Positions 16,304-25,160 of a DNA stretch of 64,000 bases are shown here, in pieces. Numbering within the stretch: position 1 is the first letter of the stretch; each line of letters opens with the position of its first letter. Source of the stretch: Anaerocaecibacter muris. Its GTDB lineage: Bacteria > Bacillota > Clostridia > Christensenellales > Pumilibacteraceae. The stretch spans positions 62,001 through 126,000 of the forward strand of contig NZ_CALPCE010000005.1 in NCBI RefSeq assembly GCF_943192945.1, given 5' to 3'. The notes below the pieces were generated by a model, which was not told the DNA's origin, did no database searches, and saw only the letters and a list, made by a program, of their open reading frames with translations. The position numbers and the translations under genes were made by a program.

Positions 16304-19300
16304 TTGCCTGATAATAACAGAAACAAAACGCCTGTAAAACCTACCGCGCCCGCGGCAAAGCCCGCCTCGCGCAACACCGCAACAACAAAACCTGCCGTTG
16401 CGCCTGCTGCTAAAACCGTAACAGCGCGCGACGCACAGACGAAGCCGACGGCTTCCGCAACGTCGCGTACCGCGCCGCCTGCGCGAACAGCTACTCCGAC
16501 AAGACAAGCCGCCGCGCCTCGTACCGCCGTAACTCCCGCTGCAAACAAACCCGCGGCGCAGTCTGTCAAACCTACTCCCGCGCGCACGCCTGTATCGGCG
16601 GCAAAGCAACAGGCGACGGCGGAGACTAAACCTATTCGTTCCGAACAGCCCGTTAAAAGCGCGGTCGCGCCTGCAAAACGCGGCGACGTTGCTGCCGAAT
16701 CCTCCGCCCGTAAAGAAACTGCTGTGACGGTTAGCGTTCGCGCCGCGGCGGACAAAAATACGGAAAAACCCGCGCGCGTAAAAGCTGATAAATCCGAAAA
16801 AACGTCCGACAGCGGAAAACGTCGCAACGGCAATAATAGCGTTGCGGCGACTAAAACCAAAAAGCCGTTATCAAAGCGAAACAGAATAATCATTATGGTC
16901 ACCGCGGCGGTTTTGGCGGTGGTCATTTGCCTTACCGTTATACTTGTATCGTGCAAGGGCGATAAGATTCCGGATTCTCGGCTTGTTCCGGGCACTGCCG
17001 ACAGCATTGCGCAAATGACGCGCCCGTCGGATAATATTTTTGTGTCCGAATCCGATATAGAAGAAGGCTCTTTCGTAAACAACTACAAAAACCGTACCAA
17101 GGTCGGATATAACGCCGAATACTTGGGCACGGTTGCTCGCAATATACCTACGGAAATGCAGGACGGCGGATTGCCGACAGGTTATCCTCTGTACGGAAAG
17201 GGGCTTAATCTTTCGCAAGAAGAACGCGTCGCAATTATTAACGAAAACTGGAATCTGTGCACAATCAATACGCGCATAGGCAGTGACGGCTATCCGAAAA
17301 ACACTTATAACAAAATGGACAAATTCGGCAACCTTTATCTTAACGGCGAGGATACGGGGCGGGATTTGTATAAGCACACGGGCGCGGACGGACTTTATCG
17401 CGGCAACGTGTCTGTCGACGAGCCTGCAATTATCAAAAAACTCACATACACGCCGCGCGGTTACGACGGTTACAACGTAACCGGTATGTACGCGCCCGCG
17501 GGCGAAATTATTACCGTAGAAATATCCGAGACGGATATGGAAGCGACAGACGGCATAATCGTGCATATCGGTCAAGCGCTTTACAACCACAAAGCCAACA
17601 ATATTTGGGCGGCGCGCGGACTTACCCGCATGCCCGTAATTTTGAATACTTTTGTTCTTAATAAAGAAAATTGCGTATACGACAGCTCCAAACGAATCTA
17701 TACGGGATATGTCGGTTCGTTCCTCGGCGGTCCTATATACGTTTGCAACGAGAACGTCACTTTCTCGGTGACGGTATCGGGGGGCGTGCGCTATGCGCAT
17801 TTTATACTCGGCTACACTACGCAGGAAGAATATCAGGAAAACCTTAAATCTTCCGCGCCGTATTTTGACCTCGAAGTGCGCAGTTACGGCGTGTTGCATT
17901 CCGGTCCAAAGAGCATGGCGGGCAATACGAGTTATGACAATATTTACAATGCGGCTGTGCTTTGGGAAAAGATTTCGCTTGTTTCCACACAGCGTTCAAG
18001 GCAGGGTATAGTCTTTCTTTACGATCCGTTTGTCGCGGCGGGCGCGGCTGTTGCGTTTCCAAGCCAACGAGCGGTCAACTGTCCCGACAGTTGGATGAGC
18101 GGATCGCTCAATTACAACTCGTTCGTCAAGTCGGGCGCATGGGGAAACATGCACGAATACAACCATAACTTCCAAGGCTACGGTTGCAACGGCAACGACG
18201 GCGAGGTAACTAACAACGCGTTGTCGCTTGTCGAGTATTCGTTGTTTACCAATGTTTCCGCGGCGCGGCAGATCGGATCTTACGGCGCGTCGGGCATGTC
18301 CGGTTGGAACTGCTACACGAGCGCGCCGTGGGCGTTGAACAAAGTCAATAGAGGCGATATAGGCGGAACGAACGGTCTTGCAATGTATGCGACGCTGTTG
18401 CATAACTTCGGACAGGAAGCGTTTATATCCGCATCGCTCGGCGGCAGAGGCTTAAACTATTTCCAAAAATGGGGCGACGTTACGCATAATAATATGACGT
18501 ACTTCCTCGAATTGGCAAAAGTGTATTCGCTTTCGGGCAACGGTAACGACTATTCTTCGCTCAAAACGACGCAAAAGGATTACCCGATGTTCGTTCCCGT
18601 TTCGTCGGTGTATCAGACGGGCAGAAGTTATATGTACGACGGCAAGAAAAAGTACATAACCACAATGCGCCCTTATAATATTAAGCACGACGAAACGTTT
18701 GAAATAGATTTGGGCCCTTACAAGGAAAACAACGGCATGTACGAAAGCGGCAGTGTTGTGTTGCCTAACGGTTTTTCGTACTATGTAAAAAGCGTGATGA
18801 CGCCCAAATACGGAACTCTTACCAAAAAGAGCAACACGTTGTATTCGTATGCGCCCGATCCCGCGCAAGATTTGTCGGGCAAGATTATAGTCACATTGGC
18901 AATTACCAAGGACGACGGCGCGTTCACGGTTGACGACGTGGATTTGGTGCTCGAATTCAAACAGTCCTACGAAATGAACAAAACCATGCTCGAACGCACG
19001 ACATATACGTTTGAGGAAGGCAGTGCGCCCGAAAGCGCGGTAGCCGCGTTTGAATCCGATTACGAGGGTTATATCGATAAAACAACGGGCGACAACGTCA
19101 ATCCCGTTCAAAACGGCAATACTGAAATTTGGTCGAAAGAATTATTGCCCGACAATACCTTTTACGAGGTTAAGGGCAAGATACACATCGGCGAAACCGC
19201 AAAGTACAGAATAGCTTTGCGCGGGCGTTGGGATTGCGCGCTGTATACGGCGCTGAACGAGGATGCCGACTACACGCGCGTCGCTACCGTTAAGACCGAT

Positions 19301-20311
19301 GCGACGCACGCAAATTTCTATCCTAACGATCCTACTACTTATCACGATTACGAGCAACTGGAAGCGGGCGATTGGCTGTATTTTAAAGCCGTGTTGAAAG
19401 GTACGCACAAGGGCAATTCAAACGCTTATATAGGCGTAGGGTTCGGTCAATTTGTTCCGCCGCAGGGCACTCTCGACGAGGACGGCAATCTTGTGGACGG
19501 CAACGGCAATATTATAGAGAATCCGCAAGAAACGATTAACGTAACGTATGCCAATGCGTACCGTGCGAACTACGTCGAAACCGTCGAAAAGTTTACTTCC
19601 GATTATTTCTACCTGCGTGACAACAGTTGCGAGAAAGTAGAAGTTTTTGACGCGGAGGAAATAACCGACACCAATTACAGACCTTGGACAGACAATGTGG
19701 AAGAGGGTTGGTATGACTTGTCGCACATTATCGACGGGAAATCGGATACGTGGATTCATACAGCTAAAGACTTATGGGTTTCGCAATCCAATCCCTTGTA
19801 TATGAATTTCGATATGGGTAAAACCGTTACGGCAAATAGACTTACTATGAACTGCTGGACGGAAAAGGCAATGTCGAATATAGGTGCGCCCAAATCGTTC
19901 AGTCTTGAATTTTTCGATGAAGACGGCAAGTCTGTATATGCCAAAGAGTATAAAGGCATTTCGCACAATAACAGTAAGTTTATAATATTGAATTTCGGCG
20001 AGGACATTACGTTTAAATCCTATAAATTGACCGTTACCGAAACTGACAACGGACGGTTTGCTATGTCGTATATTCAATTATCGCATATTAAGGCGGGCAC
20101 AGTGTTTGAAGCCGATAACGCAATGTTTAAGTATGACGGCGAGTGGAAAATCGAATCGGGCTTGTATACTTTCGGACACTTGTATGTCGGCAAAAACAAC
20201 GCGACGCTTAAATTCAAATTCAGCGGCACTGCGTTCGCTGTGTATGCGTATAAAGGCCGGAGTACGGCGGGTTTGACGTTTATATCGACGGCAAAAAGGT
20301 CGAAACCGTGA
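16304..20311 (+). CDS. Large membrane-anchored M60-like (enhancin/mucinase type) metallopeptidase, 3' end out of frame
   Basis: The 1335-residue frame starts at TTG 16304, 8 nt after AGGAAAGGAG. Residues 1-185 are low-complexity Ala/Pro/Thr/Lys; a transmembrane helix lies at about 190-216; then an extracellular body. The zinc motif H617-E-Y-N-H621 with E634 twelve residues on matches peptidase family M60 (HExxH-x(8-28)-E), whose members cleave mucin-type glycoproteins. A discoidin-like carbohydrate-binding domain lies at about 1130-1260. The last module starts near 1265 but leaves its frame at about 20258; the rest continues in another frame to 20442. Host glycoprotein breakdown is the likely role. 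Confidence 0.8.
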   Translation: MPDNNRNKTPVKPTAPAAKPASRNTATTKPAVAPAAKTVTARDAQTKPTASATSRTAPPARTATPTRQAAAPRTAVTPAANKPAAQSVKPTPARTPVSAAKQQATAETKPIRSEQPVKSAVAPAKRGDVAAESSARKETAVTVSVRAAADKNTEKPARVKADKSEKTSDSGKRRNGNNSVAATKTKKPLSKRNRIIIMVTAAVLAVVICLTVILVSCKGDKIPDSRLVPGTADSIAQMTRPSDNIFVSESDIEEGSFVNNYKNRTKVGYNAEYLGTVARNIPTEMQDGGLPTGYPLYGKGLNLSQEERVAIINENWNLCTINTRIGSDGYPKNTYNKMDKFGNLYLNGEDTGRDLYKHTGADGLYRGNVSVDEPAIIKKLTYTPRGYDGYNVTGMYAPAGEIITVEISETDMEATDGIIVHIGQALYNHKANNIWAARGLTRMPVILNTFVLNKENCVYDSSKRIYTGYVGSFLGGPIYVCNENVTFSVTVSGGVRYAHFILGYTTQEEYQENLKSSAPYFDLEVRSYGVLHSGPKSMAGNTSYDNIYNAAVLWEKISLVSTQRSRQGIVFLYDPFVAAGAAVAFPSQRAVNCPDSWMSGSLNYNSFVKSGAWGNMHEYNHNFQGYGCNGNDGEVTNNALSLVEYSLFTNVSAARQIGSYGASGMSGWNCYTSAPWALNKVNRGDIGGTNGLAMYATLLHNFGQEAFISASLGGRGLNYFQKWGDVTHNNMTYFLELAKVYSLSGNGNDYSSLKTTQKDYPMFVPVSSVYQTGRSYMYDGKKKYITTMRPYNIKHDETFEIDLGPYKENNGMYESGSVVLPNGFSYYVKSVMTPKYGTLTKKSNTLYSYAPDPAQDLSGKIIVTLAITKDDGAFTVDDVDLVLEFKQSYEMNKTMLERTTYTFEEGSAPESAVAAFESDYEGYIDKTTGDNVNPVQNGNTEIWSKELLPDNTFYEVKGKIHIGETAKYRIALRGRWDCALYTALNEDADYTRVATVKTDATHANFYPNDPTTYHDYEQLEAGDWLYFKAVLKGTHKGNSNAYIGVGFGQFVPPQGTLDEDGNLVDGNGNIIENPQETINVTYANAYRANYVETVEKFTSDYFYLRDNSCEKVEVFDAEEITDTNYRPWTDNVEEGWYDLSHIIDGKSDTWIHTAKDLWVSQSNPLYMNFDMGKTVTANRLTMNCWTEKAMSNIGAPKSFSLEFFDEDGKSVYAKEYKGISHNNSKFIILNFGEDITFKSYKLTVTETDNGRFAMSYIQLSHIKAGTVFEADNAMFKYDGEWKIESGLYTFGHLYVGKNNATLKFKFSGTAFAVYAYKGRSTAGLTFISTAKRSKP

Positions 20312-20442
20312 CGTTGAGCGGTATTAACGCGGGTTCGGAACGCATGTTCATATCCGACGAATTGGAGGACGGAAAACACACCGTGGAAATAGTTTGCAAT
20401 AACGGTCCTGCCAATATCGATAACATTGCGCTCTGGAAATAA
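20259..20442 (+). pseudogene. Out-of-frame C-terminal end of the M60 peptidase
   Basis: Another frame continues the last module of the M60 protein: FDVYIDGKKVETVTLSG, then GKHTVEIVCNNG and NIDNIALWK before TAA. Adding one C inside GGCCGG (20255-20260) turns the junction into KGPEYGGFDVYIDGK, a typical motif for this kind of carbohydrate-binding module, and gives a 1379-residue protein. It is therefore a one-base deletion in the strain or in the assembly, not a separate gene. Confidence 0.75.
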
Positions 20443-20484
20443 AGCCGACGGCGCAAAACGCGTAAATTCGCAAAGGAAAATCAC

Positions 20485-22140
20485 ATGAAACAGCTTATTG
20501 ATGTTGCTTCGGGGCGAGTAAAAGCGGACATAGTAATTAAAAACGCGAACGTCGCGGACGTCTTTAACGGCGTTTTTGTCCGCGGCGACGTTGCGGTGTG
20601 CGGCGATAAGATTGCGGGCGTCGGTCGGTATTCGGGTGTTACGGAAATAGACGGAACGGATAAGTATGTCATGCCGTCTTTTTACGACGCGCACATGCAC
20701 TTTGAATCGGTCATGATTAGACCGAGCGAGTATCTTAAAGCCGCCGTCGCCAGAGGCGTGACGGCGTTCAACGCCGACCCGCATGAAATTGCCAACGTTT
20801 GCGGCGAAGCGGGGATTAAGTTCATGATTGACGACGTAAAAGGTATTCCCGCCGACGTGCGGTTTATGATGCCTTCATGCGTTCCCGCCACGCCCGAGGA
20901 CTGCTCGGGTTGCGTGCTTGACGCGCGCGCCGTCAAAGATATTGCCGATAAGTACGGTTTGTTCGGACTGGGCGAAATGATGAATTATCCCGGCGTTATC
21001 GGCGCAGACGCGGATGTAATGCAAAAACTCGGTGTGCGCGATATTATTGACGGGCATGCGCCGTCGCTGTCGGGCAATGCGCTCAACGCCTATCTTTGCG
21101 GCAATATCCTTACCGACCACGAGTGCGAGAGCGTCGAGGAAGTTCTGGAAAAGATTAGCAAGGGCATGTACGTGCTTATCCGTGAAGGCAGTCAGACCAA
21201 AAATCTTAAAACAACAGTCAAAGCCGTAAACAAAACCAATCTTCGCAGATTTTTATTCTGCACCGACGATCGCAACGTCGAGGATTTGTTTGAAATAGGC
21301 ACGGTTAACAACGCCGTCAGGCTTGCCGTCGAGTGCGGGCTCGATCCCGTGTCCGCCATTACGATAGCTTCGCTCAATGCTTTCGAGGCTTACGGCATAA
21401 AGAAGCACGGCGCGATCGCTTCGGGATATTCTGCGGACTTACTGTTGTGTTCGGACAATATCGCGCAGAAATTAGACAAGGTATTCTATCACGGCAAGGT
21501 CGTTGCGGAAAACGGCGTGCCGCTGTTTAAAACTCAACCCGCGTCGGCAAACGCTTTATACGGCAGCGTGCACATCAAGCCCGTAACCGAGCGCGACTTC
21601 GAGTTCGAGTTTAAAAAGGGCATGCCGATTATGCGCGTGTTCCCTAACACCGTCGTTACGGAAACGGTCGCCGCCCAAAGCAGAGAAAACCTAAACCTTA
21701 TGTGCTGTATAGAACGCCACCACGCGAGCGGCATGATAGGGCATTGTTATGTGGACGGGTTCAATCTTAAAAACGGTGCAATCGCACAAACCGTCGGGCA
21801 CGACGCGCACAATATTACGGTATTGGGCGATAATCCGCGCGATATGTTGCTTGCCGTCAACGGTCTGTCGTCGGACGGCGGACTTGTGCTTGTAAAGGAC
21901 GGGCGACTGATAGGCAGGCTTCCTTTGGAAATAGCGGGACTTATGACCGACGCGACGGCGGAAACAGCGCTTAAAATTCGCGGCGAATTGTTTAAAGCTC
22001 TGTCCGAAATGGACTACAACAAAAACATCGAACCGTTTATGCTGTTGTCGTTTATGACGTTGATAGTTATACCCGACGCAAAACTCAATCATAAAGGATT
22101 GTTCGGCGTGAGCAAATGGAACTATCTTTATAAAGGATAA
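20485..22140 (+). CDS. ade: Adenine deaminase
   Basis: The 551-residue amidohydrolase has metal ligands in D68-A-H70-M-H72, then NADPHEIANVCG near residue 98, and GLGEMMNYPGVI and IIDGHAPSL further on, as in the Ade family, which converts adenine to hypoxanthine and ammonia. Length fits the family (about 550-600). AAAGGAAAA precedes the ATG 43 bp after the M60 gene. Function is purine salvage. Confidence 0.93.
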   Translation: MKQLIDVASGRVKADIVIKNANVADVFNGVFVRGDVAVCGDKIAGVGRYSGVTEIDGTDKYVMPSFYDAHMHFESVMIRPSEYLKAAVARGVTAFNADPHEIANVCGEAGIKFMIDDVKGIPADVRFMMPSCVPATPEDCSGCVLDARAVKDIADKYGLFGLGEMMNYPGVIGADADVMQKLGVRDIIDGHAPSLSGNALNAYLCGNILTDHECESVEEVLEKISKGMYVLIREGSQTKNLKTTVKAVNKTNLRRFLFCTDDRNVEDLFEIGTVNNAVRLAVECGLDPVSAITIASLNAFEAYGIKKHGAIASGYSADLLLCSDNIAQKLDKVFYHGKVVAENGVPLFKTQPASANALYGSVHIKPVTERDFEFEFKKGMPIMRVFPNTVVTETVAAQSRENLNLMCCIERHHASGMIGHCYVDGFNLKNGAIAQTVGHDAHNITVLGDNPRDMLLAVNGLSSDGGLVLVKDGRLIGRLPLEIAGLMTDATAETALKIRGELFKALSEMDYNKNIEPFMLLSFMTLIVIPDAKLNHKGLFGVSKWNYLYKG

Positions 22141-22147
22141 ACAACTG

Positions 22148-22182
22148 ACGGCGAGTTGCGAGCGTGCGCGATTCGCCGTTTT
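22148..22182 (+). terminator. Probable terminator after ade
   Basis: Imperfect arms ACGGCGA and TCGCCGT with paired inner sequence, followed by TTTTG. The stem is interrupted, so confidence is moderate. Confidence 0.45.
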
Positions 22183-22222
22183 GCGTTTATGTCAATAGTC
22201 GGCGACGAACTTGTTAAAACGC

Positions 22223-22251
22223 TTGATTTTCGGCGCGTTATCGGTTATTAT
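22223..22251 (+). promoter_or_regulatory. Promoter of the RsuA/RluB-type gene
   Basis: TTGATT (22223-22228), 17 bp and TATTAT (22246-22251), then a TAAGGT ribosome site before ATG 22269. Confidence 0.6.
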
Positions 22252-22268
22252 AGTTAAGGTAATAAATT

Positions 22269-22973
22269 ATGCGAATAAACAAATATTTGAGCGGTTGCGG
22301 AATAGACAGCCGTCGGAAATGCGAACAGCTTGTGCTCGACGGTCGGGTGCGAATAAACGGCAAAACGGTTACCGCGCTCGGTACGGACGTCAAAGACGGC
22401 GATTATGTGGAAGTTGACGGTCGTGCGGTCGCGCTTGCGCAACGCAAAGTGTACGTTATGCTAAACAAGCCGAAAGGTTGCGTTTGCACGGTGCACGACG
22501 AAAAGGGGCGAAAAACAGTACTCGACTTTGTCAAATTAAAAGAGCGTATTTTTCCCGTCGGCAGGCTCGATTACGACACGGAAGGACTGTTACTGTTGAC
22601 CAACGACGGCGAGATTGCCAACACCGTGACGCACCCCAAAAACATGGTTAAAAAGGTTTATTCGGTGCGCGTCGAGGGAGAACCGTCCGAGGCGGAGTTA
22701 AAAAGACTGCGCGCGGGCGTGGAGTACAACGGCGTTAAGTACGCCGCGGCGCAGGTGTCGGTTTTAGGCACTGAAAATAATGAAACCAAACTGGAAATAA
22801 CTGTTACGGAAGGTAAAAACCACGAAATAAAAAACATGATAGAATCGCTTGGACGGCGCGTTATGTTTTTAAAACGAACAGCTATCGGCGGACTGCGGCT
22901 CGGCGGACTTTCGCGCGGGGAGTGGCGGTATTTGTCGGCAAAGGAAGTCGAGCATTTAAAGTCGCTGCGATAA
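22269..22973 (+). CDS. RNA pseudouridine synthase, RsuA/RluB/RluE family
   Basis: The 234-residue enzyme has an N-terminal S4 RNA-binding domain (MRINKYLSGCGIDSRRKCEQL), then the synthase domain with NKPKGCVCT and GRLDYDTEGLLLLTNDG, where D101 is the catalytic aspartate. GKNHEIKNMIESLG and KRTAIGGLRLGGL are also family motifs. It isomerises a uridine in rRNA, probably 23S (RluB-like). Own promoter; a separate transcript from ade. Confidence 0.92.
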   Translation: MRINKYLSGCGIDSRRKCEQLVLDGRVRINGKTVTALGTDVKDGDYVEVDGRAVALAQRKVYVMLNKPKGCVCTVHDEKGRKTVLDFVKLKERIFPVGRLDYDTEGLLLLTNDGEIANTVTHPKNMVKKVYSVRVEGEPSEAELKRLRAGVEYNGVKYAAAQVSVLGTENNETKLEITVTEGKNHEIKNMIESLGRRVMFLKRTAIGGLRLGGLSRGEWRYLSAKEVEHLKSLR

Positions 22974-23008
22974 AAATAAAATAGGCGCAAAAATATCGTT
23001 GATTATTG

Positions 23009-23037
23009 TTGAAATTTTTTTTATTCGGTGATATAAT
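23009..23037 (+). promoter_or_regulatory. Promoter of the carboxyltransferase/Na+ pump operon
   Basis: TTGAAA (23009-23014), 17 bp including a T8 run, and a consensus TATAAT (23032-23037). It is followed by GTGGAGGT before ATG 23063. Confidence 0.8.
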
Positions 23038-23062
23038 ATACCCGTAAAGCGTGGAGGTCTAA

Positions 23063-24424
23063 ATGGAAACCTTAAAGAATACCAAAAGTAAAATCGCCTC
23101 GGCAAATAAAGATATTCTTGCATTTATTAACGCGTTCGTCGACGGACAGTCGTTCGTAGAAACGGACGCGTTTGTATGTTCGCAAACCGATACGGCGGAA
23201 GCTATCGGCGAGGGCGTTGTCAGCGGGTTTGCTTCGGTAAACGACGTGGGCGTTTGTCTTTTTGCCGTTAATTCCAAAGTTATGAAGGGCGCAATCGGCG
23301 AGCTTAACGCCAAAAAGATTGTTCGCGCTATAAATAACGCCGTGCGCATGGACAAGCCGCTTATCGCGGTTTGGGATACTGCGGGCGCAAGGTTTGCCGA
23401 GGGTATCGGCGCGCTCGAAGGTTACGGCTCTATACTGCGCGCGTACACCGTCGCTTACGGCGAAGTCCCCGTTATTTCCGTTATTAAGGGCAACAATCTC
23501 GGACTGTCTTCGTATGTCGCGGGGATAAGCGATTTTGTAATAGCGTATTCCGACGGCGTTATAGCATCGGCATCTCCGCTTGTGCTCGCCGCCAAAAACG
23601 GCGCGGACGTCAAGACCGTGGGGTCGGCAAAGCAAGCCGCGCAAAACGGTATTGTTACGGGCATTGTAAAAACAGACAAAGACTTGCGCGCAGAGCTTGT
23701 TAAAATTTTGTCGGTGTTCGACGGCGCGGTTAAGAGCGGCGACGACGCCAACCGCGTTTGCAAAGGGTTAAAAGCGGGCGTTTCCGCCAACGACGTTATA
23801 AAAGAAGTGTTTGACAAAAACAGCTTTTTCGCTGTTCGCGCCGACTTTGCGCCCGTGGCTGTTACGGGGTTTGCCTCGCTCGGCGATATTCCCGTCGGCG
23901 TTGTGGCGACGGACGTAAAGCAGAACGACGGTCGGTTGACCGCAGACGCTTGCGTTAAGATTAGCGAGTTTCTTAACATTTGCGAAAATGCGGAATGTCC
24001 CGTTGTGTTCCTTACCGATTGCGTAGGCACGGAACAGGCGAGAGACGACGCGACGCTCATACGCGAAATGTCTAACCTTGTTTATCAGGTGAATACTATC
24101 GACGTAGATATGTTTTCGGTAGTTTTCGGCAAAGCAATTGGCGGCGCGTATACCGCTTTGGTCGCGCCGTGCGAATACAAAATCGCTTGGGAAAACGCCG
24201 AGGTGGGCGCGCTCGAATCGGAAGCCGCCGCGCGATTGTTGTATGCCGACGAAATCAAATCGGCAAAAGACAAGGACAAAGCCGCGCAAAAACTCGCAAG
24301 CTCTTACGGCGGAGAAAACAACGCCGCGCTTGTTGTTGCGCAGTCGGGGTATTTCGATAACGTTATAGAACCCAATTTGACGCGTTCTTATCTTATTGCC
24401 GCGCTTCTTGCGCATGTGGAGTAA
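23063..24424 (+). CDS. Acyl-CoA carboxyltransferase subunit (MmdA/12S-like)
   Basis: The 453-residue protein has the two crotonase-like halves of biotin-dependent acyl-CoA carboxyltransferases: WDTAGARFAEGIGALEGYGSI in the first half and GCVGTEQ-like DCVGTEQARDD with FGKAIGGAYTAL in the second. It is somewhat shorter than usual (about 510). It would move carboxyl between biotin and an acyl-CoA such as methylmalonyl-CoA/propionyl-CoA; the substrate is not decided by sequence. It is the first gene of an operon with OadG, biotin carrier, OadB and OadA-like genes. Confidence 0.85.
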   Translation: METLKNTKSKIASANKDILAFINAFVDGQSFVETDAFVCSQTDTAEAIGEGVVSGFASVNDVGVCLFAVNSKVMKGAIGELNAKKIVRAINNAVRMDKPLIAVWDTAGARFAEGIGALEGYGSILRAYTVAYGEVPVISVIKGNNLGLSSYVAGISDFVIAYSDGVIASASPLVLAAKNGADVKTVGSAKQAAQNGIVTGIVKTDKDLRAELVKILSVFDGAVKSGDDANRVCKGLKAGVSANDVIKEVFDKNSFFAVRADFAPVAVTGFASLGDIPVGVVATDVKQNDGRLTADACVKISEFLNICENAECPVVFLTDCVGTEQARDDATLIREMSNLVYQVNTIDVDMFSVVFGKAIGGAYTALVAPCEYKIAWENAEVGALESEAAARLLYADEIKSAKDKDKAAQKLASSYGGENNAALVVAQSGYFDNVIEPNLTRSYLIAALLAHVE

Positions 24425-24427
24425 GCC

Positions 24428-24775
24428 ATGAACATATCGGCATTCTTATCGGCGAGCGATACGCCTATATCAGAAGCGGCTGTCAAGGCTTTAATCGGTT
24501 TTGCGGTTGTTTTGATTGTTTTATTGTTGCTTGTCGGGATATTTTATCTTACGGGATTTTTGTTCCAAACCAAGGCGTTGAGTAAGGATAAACTTTTCGA
24601 GCGCAACAAGCAAAAAAGCAAGCCCGTTCAAGATACCGCCGCCGATAGCGACGAACAAACGGACGAGGAGCTATTTGCGGTTATAACCGCCGTAATATCG
24701 GCGATATACGACGGAGAAGCGCAAGAAGGCGACGTAAAACCGGAATTTGTAATCAGACGCGTCAAGCGTAAATAA
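24428..24775 (+). CDS. Decarboxylase gamma-type subunit (OadG family)
   Basis: The 115-residue protein has one membrane helix (about residues 20-45, rich in V/L/I), then a charged cytoplasmic tail with EELFAVITAVISAIYDGE and a basic C-terminus. This is the layout of the small OadG/MmdD subunits that hold the membrane decarboxylase together. It lies 3 bp after the carboxyltransferase and 24 bp before the biotin carrier. Confidence 0.8.
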   Translation: MNISAFLSASDTPISEAAVKALIGFAVVLIVLLLLVGIFYLTGFLFQTKALSKDKLFERNKQKSKPVQDTAADSDEQTDEELFAVITAVISAIYDGEAQEGDVKPEFVIRRVKRK

Positions 24776-24799
24776 TAAATTATTCTTTTGGAGGAATAT

Positions 24800-25150
24800 A
24801 TGCGTAAATTCAACGTTACGGTCAACGGAAAATCTTATGTGGTTGACGTGGAAGAGGTCGGTTCGGACGGGCAGGTTACGCCCGTAATATCCACTGTTGC
24901 GGCAGCTCCCGCGCCTGTCGCGAAGCCCGTGGCGGGCGACGGCACGCCCGTTAAAGCGCCTATGCCCGGACTTATACTCGGTCTTGCGCACAAGGACGGA
25001 GACGTCGTTAAAAAGAACGAGAAAGTAGTCGTTCTCGAAGCCATGAAAATGGAAAACGACATCAACGCGCCTGCGGACGGAACTATTACTTACGTTGTCA
25101 AAAAAGGCGACAACGTTGATACGGGCGCAGTCCTTGCGTATATAAAGTAG
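24800..25150 (+). CDS. Biotin carrier protein (biotinyl/lipoyl domain)
   Basis: A 116-residue protein: an N-terminal FNVTVNGKSYVVDVEE strand region, an Ala/Pro linker at about residues 33-46, and a biotinyl domain with VKAPMPGLI and EAMKMEND, where K83 is the biotinylated lysine. It is the mobile carboxyl carrier (1.3S-like) shared by the carboxyltransferases of the operon. ATG 24800 follows GGAGGAA. oadB begins 10 bp after the stop. Confidence 0.93.
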   Translation: MRKFNVTVNGKSYVVDVEEVGSDGQVTPVISTVAAAPAPVAKPVAGDGTPVKAPMPGLILGLAHKDGDVVKKNEKVVVLEAMKMENDINAPADGTITYVVKKGDNVDTGAVLAYIK

Positions 25151-25160
25151 GGTGCTGTAA

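Noticed and set aside
16282-17082. A 266-residue - strand frame opposite the start of the M60 peptidase
   Set aside because: It mirrors the low-complexity Ala/Pro/Lys head. No ribosome site and no recognisable domain.
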